A DNA stretch of 64,000 nucleotides. Origin: Desertimonas sp963772825 (GTDB lineage: Bacteria; Actinomycetota; Acidimicrobiia; Acidimicrobiales; Ilumatobacteraceae). This document shows, in pieces, positions 8,305 to 16,718 of the stretch. Positions within the stretch are counted from its first letter, which is position 1; each line of letters begins with the position of its first letter. The notes below the pieces were generated by a model, which worked only from the letters and a program-made list of their open reading frames with translations, was not told the origin of the DNA and did no database searches. The stretch is from the NCBI GenBank assembly GCA_963772825.1, contig CAVYYX010000006.1:352712-416711 (forward strand). Reading direction: 5' to 3'. Made by a program: the position numbers and the translations under genes.

Positions 8305-9124
8305 AGCGATGGGCGCGCCACGTCGTGTTGGAGGTCGTCCGGCCGGAGGCGTGGAGGGTCAGCACGCCGATGCCTTGATGATCGAGGCGGTCGACGGGGT
8401 CCGCGTCGTGCCCGAGCAGGACCGCTTTGGTGAGCGCCTCTGCCGACGCCCCGGTGCCCGCCAGCACGCTGACCTGGACGATGTCGCCCGGCTCGTGGAT
8501 CTCGCCCGTCGCCGGATCGACGAGGTGCGGGCGACGGCAGCCCGACGTGGCGACGGCCCCGTCGCCGAGCTCGACACGATCGATCGACGTCAGGCCGTCG
8601 GGGGCGGCTACCTCGATGGCCCAGCGCCGGTCCAGATCGCCGGACGCGACCCGGCCGTCACCGCCGAGGAAGATCGCAACGGTCGACGCCCCGGCGGACA
8701 CGATGTCGGCGACGACGAGATCGGCGGCGAGCCCCTTGCCGATCCCGCCCGGGTCGAATCGCAGGCCGGCTGCGCTGACCACAGCGACTTCTGGATCGAT
8801 CGCCACAGACGCGAACCACGGCGATCGCCCATGGCGATGGCCGGACACGGTCGGGTCGTAGGCCCCGCCGCTGAGGACCGTTGCCTCGGCCATCGCCTGA
8901 AGCAGCTTCACCGTGGCCGGCCGGACGGCAATCGCAAAACCATTGGCCCGGTTCAGCCGCGACACGTCGCTGTCGGGGAGGAACGTGCTCCAGCACGCCT
9001 CGAGCTGGGCGATCCTGATCATCGCCAGCTCGGCGAGAACCTCGCTGTCGACGTCGGTCGCCTCGACGATCACCGTCGACCGGCAGCCCATCGCCCGGAA
9101 CTGGCGTACGGCTCGCCTCGTCAT
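8285..9124 (-). CDS. apbE: FAD:protein FMN transferase (ApbE family)
   Basis: A 279-residue flavin transferase that covalently attaches FMN from FAD to threonine or serine of redox proteins. Family landmarks are visible: the N-terminal AMGCRSTV, DPGGIGKGLAADLV (about residue 124 onward), an LGGDGRV loop, the metal-site region ATSG, and HLVDPATG. No lipobox is seen, so a cytoplasmic or membrane-associated site is likely. The start overlaps the stop of the upstream gene by four bases and the stop overlaps the ferric-reductase start, so the operon is tightly coupled. No protein with an FMN-binding domain, the usual substrate, is encoded next to it. Confidence 0.92.
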   Translation of the reverse strand: MTRRAVRQFRAMGCRSTVIVEATDVDSEVLAELAMIRIAQLEACWSTFLPDSDVSRLNRANGFAIAVRPATVKLLQAMAEATVLSGGAYDPTVSGHRHGRSPWFASVAIDPEVAVVSAAGLRFDPGGIGKGLAADLVVADIVSAGASTVAIFLGGDGRVASGDLDRRWAIEVAAPDGLTSIDRVELGDGAVATSGCRRPHLVDPATGEIHEPGDIVQVSVLAGTGASAEALTKAVLLGHDADPVDRLDHQGIGVLTLHASGRTTSNTTWRAHRCGRGTH

Positions 9125-9474
9125 TGCGACTGCTCGGACACGATGACGGGAGGCGGCTCAGGGGCCTGGGGGGTGACCGCCACCGGAGGTGGCGCGGTAG
9201 CCGGTGGTGGCGGCACGGGAGCGGGAATCGGGACGGCGGGAATCGTCGTCGCCAGCGGAACGAGGACGGCCGTCGTGGGCGGGGCAACCGTCGTCGTGGC
9301 GGGCAGCGTCGTCGGCACCGGTGCCATCGTGGTCGCGGGAGCAGGCTCGGCGGCGGGTCGTTCGGCGTAGCCCATCACGGCCGCGAGCCCGAACACGAAC
9401 ACACCGGTGGCGCCAGCCGTGGCGATCTTGGCGACCTGTGCTGGCGGAGGCCGGCGGCCGGCTGCGTCAGTCAT
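9121..9474 (-). CDS. small single-span membrane protein with Pro/Thr-rich exterior
   Basis: A 117-residue protein of unknown function. A short cytoplasmic N-terminus (MTDAAGRRPPPAQ) leads into one hydrophobic segment (ATGVFVFGLAAVMGY). The rest is a low-complexity Pro/Ala/Thr/Val tail, presumably spanning the cell wall. The ATG overlaps the end of the upstream gene (ATGACTGA) and the stop overlaps the ApbE start, so it belongs firmly to the flavin-related operon. The segment TAGATG faintly recalls an ApbE acceptor site but lacks the acidic residue and sits in the membrane segment, so I do not claim it as one. Confidence 0.7.
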   Translation of the reverse strand: MTDAAGRRPPPAQVAKIATAGATGVFVFGLAAVMGYAERPAAEPAPATTMAPVPTTLPATTTVAPPTTAVLVPLATTIPAVPIPAPVPPPPATAPPPVAVTPQAPEPPPVIVSEQSQ

Positions 9475-10153
9475 CCCCACCGCCCGGACCGCTGTTGTCG
9501 TCGCCACCGCCACCGCCGCCGGGACCACTGTTGTCGTCGTCGCCACCGCCCGAGCCGCTGCTGTCGTCATCGCCGCCGCTCCCCGAGCCACTGTTGTCGT
9601 CGTCGCTGTCCAGCGACACGCGCACGACGCCGCGCACGAGCGTGGCGTCGAAGCGGACCTCACCGCTGGCCGACTCGAGGCGAATCTCGACGCTGACGCC
9701 GTCGTTCTCGGCTCGCTCGACGAACCAGCCAGGGGCTGGCGTGACGGTGACGATCGTGAGCTGCCCGCCGGCCGTGTCGAGCAGCGCCGTGCCGGCGTCA
9801 CCGAGCCGGTAGGTGGCTTGTGTCGTGCCGACCTGCGTCGCGGCGGCCGTCGACGCTGTCGTAGCCGCTGCCGTGGGAGTCGTGCTACTCGTCGGAGCAG
9901 CGGTGAGCGGTGTCGAAGCGCTGGTCGGCGGCGTCGTCGCAGAAGTCGGCGGCACCGTGGCGGGCGTCGTCGCCGGGCTCGTCGTGGTCGTCGGGAAGAC
10001 CGGGAGGGTCGTCGGCGCCACGGTCGCCGTGGCCGGGGCCCCACCGGACTGATCGTCGAGGACCTGGGTGTTGACGAGCGCCGCCGCAGAGCCGGCGGCC
10101 AACACACCGGCGATCGACAGCAGCATCGCCACCCGTGAGCTCGGTGCCTTCAT
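9467..10153 (-). CDS. secreted or membrane-anchored threonine-rich protein with Gly/Asp tail
   Basis: A 228-residue exported protein of unknown function. MKAPSSRVAMLLSIAGVLAAG is a signal peptide or anchor. A Thr/Pro/Ala-rich linker follows (about residues 40-110), then a compact domain with TYRLGDAGTALLD and APGWFVERAENDG. The C-terminus is built of Ser/Gly/Asp repeats ending GGGDD, an acidic tail that might bind metal. I chose the ATG at 10153 because AAGGAGG lies eight bases upstream. It is the first gene of the operon containing apbE and the ferric-reductase-like gene. It diverges from a two-component system that may control it. Confidence 0.75.
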   Translation of the reverse strand: MKAPSSRVAMLLSIAGVLAAGSAAALVNTQVLDDQSGGAPATATVAPTTLPVFPTTTTSPATTPATVPPTSATTPPTSASTPLTAAPTSSTTPTAAATTASTAAATQVGTTQATYRLGDAGTALLDTAGGQLTIVTVTPAPGWFVERAENDGVSVEIRLESASGEVRFDATLVRGVVRVSLDSDDDNSGSGSGGDDDSSGSGGGDDDNSGPGGGGGGDDNSGPGGGDD

Positions 10154-10213
10154 CGTCGTGCCTCCTTCCCCGGCGACGGTACGGGGAGATCGTCCGGTGG
10201 GCGAGCCGTCAAC

Positions 10214-10250
10214 GTCCAAGATTCGTCCAACAACGTCACGGATTCGTCCA
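10214..10250. promoter_or_regulatory. phased GTCCA direct repeats, candidate response-regulator sites
   Basis: GTCCA occurs at 10214, 10225 and 10246, i.e. spacings of 11 and 21 bp, with two copies extended to ATTCGTCCA. Direct repeats spaced by whole helical turns are typical of OmpR-type regulator sites. They lie midway between the divergent operon (start 10153) and the regulator gene (start 10291). Confidence 0.45.
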
Positions 10251-10290
10251 GCGGTCTTCGAGTCGAAGGCACGTCATCCACAATGGTGAG

Positions 10291-10971
10291 GTGAAGTTGC
10301 TGCTCGTCGAGGACGACCGGGCGATCGCCGAGTCGCTCGTGTCCGGGCTGCGGGCCGACGGCCACGAGGTCGCCCACGTTGCCACCGGCTCCGACGCCCT
10401 CGCCGCCACCGACTACGACCTCGTGCTTCTCGATCTCGGCCTGCCGGACATCGACGGCCGCGACGTGTGCCGCCAGCTTCGCCAGCGTGGGCCGATCCCG
10501 ATCATCATGCTGACGGCGCGCGGCGACGAGTTCGATCGGGTCCTCGGGCTCGAGCTCGGCGCCGACGACTACGTCACCAAGCCGTTCAGCCGGCGTGAGC
10601 TGTCGGCGCGCATCAGAGCGGTCGGTCGTCGCGTCCAGCCGGCCAGCCACGACGCCAGCGTCGGCTCGGACAGCAGCGACGAATTGGTCGTCGGGCCGTT
10701 GCGTGTCGACCGGCGCAGCCGCCGCGTCCACCTCGATGGCGACGAGCTGGCGCTGACGGCCAAGGAGTTCGACGTGCTCGCCTACCTCGCTGCCGAGCCG
10801 GGCGCCGTGTTCAGTCGGACGGAGTTGCTCGAGCGGGTGTGGGACGTCAATTGGTACGGCCCGACGAAGACCGTCGATGCCCACGTTGCCGCCCTGCGTC
10901 GCAAGCTCGGCGACCATCGCTGGATCGAGGCGGTGCGGGGTGTCGGCTTTCGGCTCGAGGCGCCTCCGTGA
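10291..10971 (+). CDS. OmpR-family response regulator
   Basis: A 226-residue two-component regulator. The receiver domain has the acidic pair E7-D8-D9, phospho-acceptor D48 in DLVLLDLGLPD, and K97 in VTKPF. The C-terminal winged helix carries LTAKEFDVLAYL, the DNA-recognition segment of the OmpR/PhoB group, and ends in AVRGVGFRLE. The GTG at 10291 starts the conserved fold exactly (VKLLLVEDD); upstream in-frame sequence is not conserved. The stop overlaps the kinase start (GTGA). It probably binds the GTCCA repeats upstream and could set expression of both this pair and the divergent flavin-related operon. Confidence 0.93.
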   Translation: MKLLLVEDDRAIAESLVSGLRADGHEVAHVATGSDALAATDYDLVLLDLGLPDIDGRDVCRQLRQRGPIPIIMLTARGDEFDRVLGLELGADDYVTKPFSRRELSARIRAVGRRVQPASHDASVGSDSSDELVVGPLRVDRRSRRVHLDGDELALTAKEFDVLAYLAAEPGAVFSRTELLERVWDVNWYGPTKTVDAHVAALRRKLGDHRWIEAVRGVGFRLEAPP

Positions 10972-12365
10972 GATGGCGGCTGCTGGCCGCCTTTTGTGGG
11001 GTGATGGTCGTGATGCTGGCCGCCCAGGACTTACCGCTCGTGTCGCACCTGCGCCGCGTCGAGGTCGACCGCCAGCTCGCCGAGCTCGAGCGCGACGCCT
11101 TCCTGCTCGCCGGCCAGGCGGCTTCGGCGTTGTCGCCTCCGGCGGGTGCCGACTCCCAGGACGCCGATGCCGAGGTCGCCCTGGCCGACACCGTCGTCAG
11201 CTATGCGGAGCGACAGGGCCCGGGCGTCGTGGTCACCAACGCCGGCGGCTCTGTGGTCGCCACGACCGGGGTGCCAGGTGTCGAGGTCGGCGACGACCTG
11301 GCGACGCGCCCCGAGGTGGCGACGGCTCTCGGCGGCAGTCCGGCGACCGGCCGCGACGGCGACGTCGTCTCGATCGCCGTCCCGGTGCAGGTTGGTGCCA
11401 CCACCGTTGGAACGGTGATGGTGTCCACCGACGACTCGGAGATCGACGCCCGCGCCAGTCGCCGGACGAGAGGGCTGATCGTCGTCGCCGGGATCTCCCT
11501 GCTCGCCGCCGCCGTCGCCGCCTTGTTCATGGCGAGCTCGGTCACCGGGCCGCTGCGCAAGCTGCGCCACAGCACCGAGCGCGTCGCCGGCGGTGACTTC
11601 AACGAACGCGCCGACGACTCGCAAGGAGCGCCAGAGCTGCGCGCCCTGGCGTCGTCGTTCAACACGATGACCGGCCGTCTCGCCGGACTCGTCGACCAGC
11701 AGCGGCGCTTCGCCGGCGACGCGTCGCACCAGCTGCGCACGCCGTTGACGGCGCTGCGCCTGCAGCTCGAGCGGGCCACCGCGCTGGTCGACGACAACCC
11801 TGCCGAGGCGGCGCAGATCCTCGGTGACGCCGACCGCGAGATCGACCGCCTTCAGCGCCTCATCGACGGTCTGCTCACGCTCGCCCGTGCCGACGCCGCG
11901 GTGCCGACCCAACGTGCGCCGATCGACGTGTCGGCCGTCGTGGCCGAACGGGCGGCGGTGTGGGCACCGCTCGCCGAGGAACAGGAGGTCGGCATCGAGG
12001 TCGTCGACCGGGGCGAGGCGACGGCGCTGGCCGTGCCGGGTGCGCTCGACCAGATCCTCGACAACTATCTCGACAACGCCATCGCCGTGGCCCCAGCGTC
12101 GAGCACGGTCGAGGTCGTCGTCGACACCCCGCCGGGTGGGCCGACGCGGGTGCACGTCCTGGACCGCGGCCCGGGTCTCTCGGACGACCAGCTCGCCCAC
12201 GCCTTCGATCGATTCTGGCGGTCGCCCGACGCCCACCACGACGGCTCCGGCATCGGCCTGGCGATCGTCGCCCTGCTCGCCGCCAGCAGCGGAGGCACCG
12301 CCTCGCTCGACCGCCGCCCCGGCGGGGGCCTCGACGCCTCCGTCACCCTGCGCCGCAGTTCCTAG
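10968..12365 (+). CDS. membrane sensor histidine kinase
   Basis: A 465-residue sensor kinase partnering the upstream regulator. An N-terminal membrane helix precedes an extracytoplasmic sensor of about 120 residues. A second helix follows (GLIVVAGISLLAAAVAALFMA), then a HAMP linker and a HisKA domain with the phospho-acceptor in DASHQLRTPLTALR (His about residue 254). The ATPase domain has an N box (NYLDNA) and G boxes (LDRGPGLSDDQL, DGSGIGLAIV). The GTG start overlaps the regulator stop. The signal is unknown; the divergent redox-looking operon suggests a redox, metal or envelope cue, which is inference only. Confidence 0.92.
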   Translation: MRWRLLAAFCGVMVVMLAAQDLPLVSHLRRVEVDRQLAELERDAFLLAGQAASALSPPAGADSQDADAEVALADTVVSYAERQGPGVVVTNAGGSVVATTGVPGVEVGDDLATRPEVATALGGSPATGRDGDVVSIAVPVQVGATTVGTVMVSTDDSEIDARASRRTRGLIVVAGISLLAAAVAALFMASSVTGPLRKLRHSTERVAGGDFNERADDSQGAPELRALASSFNTMTGRLAGLVDQQRRFAGDASHQLRTPLTALRLQLERATALVDDNPAEAAQILGDADREIDRLQRLIDGLLTLARADAAVPTQRAPIDVSAVVAERAAVWAPLAEEQEVGIEVVDRGEATALAVPGALDQILDNYLDNAIAVAPASSTVEVVVDTPPGGPTRVHVLDRGPGLSDDQLAHAFDRFWRSPDAHHDGSGIGLAIVALLAASSGGTASLDRRPGGGLDASVTLRRSS

Positions 12366-12381
12366 CCGGCTGACCTGCGCC

Positions 12382-12516
12382 CGCCTGTGTCGAGTGAGCG
12401 ACTGGGCGGTCTTCGGTCAGTCCTCGATCTGGGCGGCCAACTGGCCGGAATCCGGACCGGAAGCCGCCCAGACCACGATTTGGACCGCAGGCCGCCCAGT
12501 TCGGTCGACACAGGCG
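12382..12516. repeat. nested palindromic intergenic element
   Basis: Outer arms CGCCTGTGTCGA (12382-12393) and TCGACACAGGCG (12505-12516) continue into ACTGGGCGG (12401) and CCGCCCAGT (12492). An inner pair CTGGGCGGC (12429-12437) and GCCGCCCAG (12463-12471) repeats the same core. It could form a branched hairpin between the kinase and typA; it may be a terminator or a REP-like element. Confidence 0.6.
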
Positions 12517-12550
12517 AAGAATTGGCGTCCGCGACGATTGACTTCCGAAG

Positions 12551-14410
12551 GTGAAGACCCGCAACGATGTGCGCAACGTGGCCATCGTCGCCCACGTCGA
12601 CCACGGCAAGACGACGCTGGTCGATCAGCTGCTGTGGCAGACCGGCGCCTTCCGATCCAACCAGGACGTCGCCGACAGGGTGATGGACTCGATGGACATC
12701 GAGCGCGAGAAGGGCATCACGATCCTCGCCAAGAACACGGCGATCCGCTACGGCGAGGGTGACGCCGCCGTGACGATCAACATCGTCGACACTCCCGGGC
12801 ACGCCGATTTCGGCGGCGAGGTGGAGCGAGCGCTGTCGATGGTCGACGGCGTGTTGCTGCTCGTCGACGCCAGCGAGGGACCACTCCCCCAAACCCGCTT
12901 CGTGTTGCGCAAGACCCTCGAGGCCAAGCTGCCGGTGATCCTCGTGATCAACAAGGTCGACCGCCCCGACGCCCGCATCGCCGAGGTCGTCCACGACGTC
13001 GAGGAGCTGTTCCTCGACCTCGACGCGTCGATGGACCAGCTCGACTTCCCCACGGTCTACTGCGTGTCGCGTGACGGCAAGGCGTCGATGGAACGGCCCG
13101 CGGACGGCGCCGGTCTCGCCGACGGGCTGACGTTGACGCCACTGCTCGACCTGCTCATCGAGCGCATTCCGGCACCGACGTTCGACCCGGACATGCCCCT
13201 GCAGGCGCTCGTCACGAACCTCGACGCATCGCCGTACGTCGGCCGCCTGGCGCTCTGCCGCGTCAGATCGGGCACGCTGCGCAAGGGCACGACGGTCGCC
13301 TGGTGCCGCGCCGACGGCAGCATCGAACGAGCGCGTATCGCCGAGCTGTACACCACCCAAGCCCTCGATCGCGTGCCGACCGACGCGGCGGGCCCCGGCG
13401 AGATCGTCGCCGTCGCCGGGATCGCCGACATCACGATCGGCGAGACCCTTGCCGACCCGGACGACCCCCGACCCCTGCCGGTGATCACGATCGATGACCC
13501 GAGCCTGTCGATGACGATCGGCATCAACACCTCCCAGCTCGCCGGCCGTGACGGCTCCCAGCTGACGGCCCGCCTCGTCAAGAGCCGCCTCGACGCCGAG
13601 CTCGTCGGCAACGTCAGCATCCGGGTCCTGCCGACCGAGCGTCCCGACGCCTGGGAGGTCCAGGGCCGCGGCGAACTGCAACTCGCCGTGCTCGTCGAGA
13701 TGATGCGCCGGGAGGGCTTCGAGCTGACGGTCGGCAAGCCACGGGTGCTCACACGCGAGATCGACGGCGTCGTCCACGAGCCTGCCGACCGGGTGACCAT
13801 CGACGTGCCCGACGACTACCTCGGCGTGATCACCCAGCTGCTCGCCCTGCGCAAGGGACGGATGGAGCAGATCGTCAACCACGGGTCCGGGTGGATCCGC
13901 CTCGACTATGTCGTGCCGGCCCGCGGCCTGATCGGCTTCCGTACCGAGCTGCTCACCGAGACTCGCGGGACGGCGTTGCTCCACCACGTGTTCGAGCGCT
14001 TCGAGCCATGGGCGGGGGCGATCCGCGCCCGCACGCGTGGTTCGCTGGTGGCCGATCGCCTCGGGGCGACGACGGCCTACTCGCTGCTGTCGCTGCAGGA
14101 GCGCGGCCAACTGTTCGTCGGCCCGGCCGTCGAGGTCTACGAGGGAATGATCGTCGGCGAGAACGCGCGAGCCGACGACATGGACGTCAACCCGACGAAG
14201 GAAAAGAAGCTCACGAACGTCCGATCATCGACGGCGGAGAGCTTCGAGAAGCTGATCCCGCCACGATCGATGTCGCTGGAGCAAGCGCTCGAGTTCATCG
14301 CCGAGGACGAGTGCGTCGAGGTCACCCCGACGGCAGTGCGCCTGCGCAAGGTGGTGATCGACCAGACCGAGCGGGGTCGAGCGGCGAAACGGGCAAAGGC
14401 GCAGGTGTAG
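12551..14410 (+). CDS. typA: translational GTPase TypA/BipA
   Basis: A 619-residue ribosome-binding GTPase. G1 is AHVDHGKTT (residues 14-22), the G2 region is REKGITILAKNT, G3 is DTPGHADFGGEV, and G4 is NKVDRPDAR. Domains resembling EF-G domains II, III and V follow, then the TypA-specific C-terminal domain (TEKKLTNVRSS, ALEFIAEDECVEVTP). Length and motif order match the family throughout. TypA assists ribosome assembly and stress adaptation. The GTG at 12551 is taken as start since VRNVAIVAHVDHG begins directly after it. The gene stands alone, 27 bp before the MscS gene, which it may share a transcript with. Confidence 0.96.
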   Translation: MKTRNDVRNVAIVAHVDHGKTTLVDQLLWQTGAFRSNQDVADRVMDSMDIEREKGITILAKNTAIRYGEGDAAVTINIVDTPGHADFGGEVERALSMVDGVLLLVDASEGPLPQTRFVLRKTLEAKLPVILVINKVDRPDARIAEVVHDVEELFLDLDASMDQLDFPTVYCVSRDGKASMERPADGAGLADGLTLTPLLDLLIERIPAPTFDPDMPLQALVTNLDASPYVGRLALCRVRSGTLRKGTTVAWCRADGSIERARIAELYTTQALDRVPTDAAGPGEIVAVAGIADITIGETLADPDDPRPLPVITIDDPSLSMTIGINTSQLAGRDGSQLTARLVKSRLDAELVGNVSIRVLPTERPDAWEVQGRGELQLAVLVEMMRREGFELTVGKPRVLTREIDGVVHEPADRVTIDVPDDYLGVITQLLALRKGRMEQIVNHGSGWIRLDYVVPARGLIGFRTELLTETRGTALLHHVFERFEPWAGAIRARTRGSLVADRLGATTAYSLLSLQERGQLFVGPAVEVYEGMIVGENARADDMDVNPTKEKKLTNVRSSTAESFEKLIPPRSMSLEQALEFIAEDECVEVTPTAVRLRKVVIDQTERGRAAKRAKAQV

Positions 14411-14437
14411 CCACCGACAGAACTACGGTGCACCTCG

Positions 14438-15409
14438 ATGCTCGCAGTTCTGGGTGTGGTGCTCCGGCCTGCGCAAGCGGCTGACGACGGCCTCGTTGAC
14501 GCCTGCGGCGAGAACCCCGGATGGCTGTGCGAAGCGACGTGGAACCTCACGGACAGTCGCCTCGCGGCACGCATCGTCGACTCGGTCGTCACGCCGCTCC
14601 TCACGGCGCTCGTGGTCCTCGTCATCGCCGCCCTGATCAACCGTTATCTGCGCAAGCTCGTGACGACGTTCATCACCCAGATCACCCGCAAGGACAAGGC
14701 TGCCGGCTCCTACCTTGGCAAGCTCGGCGTCGGCGCCGGTGACGACGAGCGCGAGAAGGTTCGCGCCACGACGCTGTCTGCGGTCGCTCGCACCACGGTC
14801 TCGGCGTTCATCTGGACGTTTGCCGTGCTGGCGATCCTCGGCATCTTCTCGATCAACCTCGGGCCACTCATCGCCGGCGCAGGTATCGCCGGCATCGCCG
14901 TCGGTCTCGGCGCCCAGCAACTCGTCAAGGACTGCATCTCCGGGTTCTTCATCCTCCTCGAGGACCAATGCGGCGTCGGCGACGAGATCGACATCGGTCC
15001 GGCAAGCGGGACCGTCGAGTCGATCTCGCTGCGATCCACCACGCTGCGCGACTCCGCAGGCACGGTGTGGACGGTTCCCAACGGCACGGTGCTGCGGATC
15101 GGTAACAAGAGCCGCGATTGGTCGCAGGGCAACGTCGACGTGACCGTCGCCGATGCGGCGCAGTTCGACGACGCTGTCGCCGTCATCGAGAGCGTCGCCG
15201 CCGAGGTCTCGGCATTGCCGGATGTGGCACCCGACCTACTCGAGCCGATCGCCGTGCCCGGTGTCGAGAGCCTCGGCACGGACGGTGCCGTCGTCCAGCT
15301 CACGGTGCGGACCATGGCGGGCAAGCAGGCGCCGGTACTGCGCACCCTGCGCGCCGCCCTCACTCGTGAGCTCAGTGCGGCAGGCATCGGCTCGTCGCAG
15401 AGCGCCTAA
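14438..15409 (+). CDS. MscS-family mechanosensitive ion channel
   Basis: A 323-residue small-conductance mechanosensitive channel. An N-terminal export-like segment is followed by helices around LLTALVVLVIAALINRYL and VSAFIWTFAVLAILGIFSI. The pore-lining helix is GPLIAGAGIAGIAVGLGAQQLVKD, with the Gly/Ala packing typical of MscS. The beta domain follows (VGDEIDIGPASGTVESISLRSTTLRD, VWTVPNGTVLRIGN). It would release solutes on hypo-osmotic shock. It ends 39 bp before the lipase pair; CCAGAG and CTCTGG in that gap form a weak hairpin. Confidence 0.92.
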   Translation: MLAVLGVVLRPAQAADDGLVDACGENPGWLCEATWNLTDSRLAARIVDSVVTPLLTALVVLVIAALINRYLRKLVTTFITQITRKDKAAGSYLGKLGVGAGDDEREKVRATTLSAVARTTVSAFIWTFAVLAILGIFSINLGPLIAGAGIAGIAVGLGAQQLVKDCISGFFILLEDQCGVGDEIDIGPASGTVESISLRSTTLRDSAGTVWTVPNGTVLRIGNKSRDWSQGNVDVTVADAAQFDDAVAVIESVAAEVSALPDVAPDLLEPIAVPGVESLGTDGAVVQLTVRTMAGKQAPVLRTLRAALTRELSAAGIGSSQSA

Positions 15410-15448
15410 CACCAGAGTTCCTTCAGGGCGCTCTGGCACGATTCCCGC

Positions 15449-16660
15449 ATGATCATTCGGCGGCGTCTCGGTGGACTCGTCCTGCTCGGCGCGTGCGCCC
15501 TTCCGGGTGCCGCGATCGCCGCGGCACCGACCTCGCCGGAGACGGCGACGCCGGCGCTCCCCCAGGAGTTCGCGTCCGGCGACCCGGCGTTCTACGAAGT
15601 GCCGAACCCGATCCCGGCCGGCGAGCACGGCGATCTCGTGCGCTGGCAGGTCGTCGCGTCGTCGTTCACCAACCGGTACCGGATCATGTACCTGTCGGAG
15701 ACCGTCGCCGGCGCGCCCACCGTCGTTACCGGTCTGGTCGAGGCGCCCGACGACCTCGCCCCGTTCGGCGGTTGGAGGTTGCTCCTCTACGGTCACAGCG
15801 CGACCGGTTTCGGCGACCACTGTGCGCCGTCATCGGCGATCGACGACCCGTCCGTCGATCTCGATGGTGCCGACGAGTTCGAGCGGTTCGGATCCGACTC
15901 CTGGGTGGTCGTGTCCACCGACTACGAAGGGCTCGGCGGACCGGGCATCCATCCCCTGCTCGTCGGCGTGAGCGCCGGCCGCAGCATGCTCGACGCCGGG
16001 CGCGCCGCCCGCCAGTTGCCGACGCTGTACGTCGGGCCGACGACGCTCGTCGCCGGCTTCGAGGAAGGTGGACACGCCGCCCTCTGGGCTGGCGAACTCG
16101 CTCCAGCCTGGACGCCAGAGCAGTCGATCGTGGCCACGGCGGTCGCCGCGCCGGCCACAGAGGTCGCCGCTCTGGCGACGTCGGCGGCCTCGCAACCCGG
16201 CTCGGAGTACTTGCCCTTGGCGATCGCCACCGGGCTGGCGTCAACCGGTCCGGAGGCGTTGGTGGCACTCGGCACGATCCTCACCCCGGCCGGATCGGAG
16301 TTGCTCAGCCAGTGGGACGGCGCCTGCTTCGGCGCGGACCTCACCGTGCCCGGGCCCTACCTGTCGGCCGACCTCACGACGGTCGAGCCGTTCGCCTCGT
16401 CGATGGCCGAGAACACGGCGGGCAGTGTGGCGACCGCTGGCCCCGTGCTGATCATCCACGGTGATGCCGATGCTCGCGTGCCGGTCGAACACAGCGCGGC
16501 ACTGCTGGCGCGCCTGTGCGCGGCCGGTCAGGTCGCCGAGCGGCGAGTGCTCGCTGGGACGACCCACGGCAGTGTCCTGTCGGACTTGAGTAGCTCTGGC
16601 GTGGACTGGCTCACCGGAGTCGCCGATGGAACCGCGACGCCGGTGTCGTCGTGCGGGTGA
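15449..16660 (+). CDS. secreted lipase-like protein lacking the nucleophile Ser (tandem copy 1)
   Basis: A 403-residue exported protein of the secretory-lipase alpha/beta-hydrolase group. The signal peptide is RRRLGGLVLLGACALPGAAIAAA. The fold is complete, with LYGHSATG, STDYEGLGGPG, the acid loop IIHGDADARVP and the His loop GTTHGS. At the nucleophile elbow, however, the sequence reads GFEEGGHA, so Glu205 replaces the Ser that the next gene keeps (GFSQGGHA). Unless the enzyme works another way it should be hydrolytically dead, a pseudoenzyme. The two tandem copies align end to end. This copy comes first and is 58 bp from its partner. Confidence 0.85.
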   Translation: MIIRRRLGGLVLLGACALPGAAIAAAPTSPETATPALPQEFASGDPAFYEVPNPIPAGEHGDLVRWQVVASSFTNRYRIMYLSETVAGAPTVVTGLVEAPDDLAPFGGWRLLLYGHSATGFGDHCAPSSAIDDPSVDLDGADEFERFGSDSWVVVSTDYEGLGGPGIHPLLVGVSAGRSMLDAGRAARQLPTLYVGPTTLVAGFEEGGHAALWAGELAPAWTPEQSIVATAVAAPATEVAALATSAASQPGSEYLPLAIATGLASTGPEALVALGTILTPAGSELLSQWDGACFGADLTVPGPYLSADLTTVEPFASSMAENTAGSVATAGPVLIIHGDADARVPVEHSAALLARLCAAGQVAERRVLAGTTHGSVLSDLSSSGVDWLTGVADGTATPVSSCG

Positions 16661-16718
16661 GCGTCGTGGTGGACGAAGCGTTCAGCCAACCCTCACCGCG
16701 GACTGGTAGGACTTCGCC

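Noticed and set aside
9400..9474. Possible ApbE flavin-acceptor site (TAGATG) in the small membrane protein
   Set aside because: Known acceptor motifs have an acidic residue upstream and Thr/Ser-Gly-Ala-Thr; this one lacks both features and lies in a membrane helix.
12362..14110. 582-codon frame antisense to typA
   Set aside because: It mirrors typA codon structure and has no family motif, start signal or promoter.
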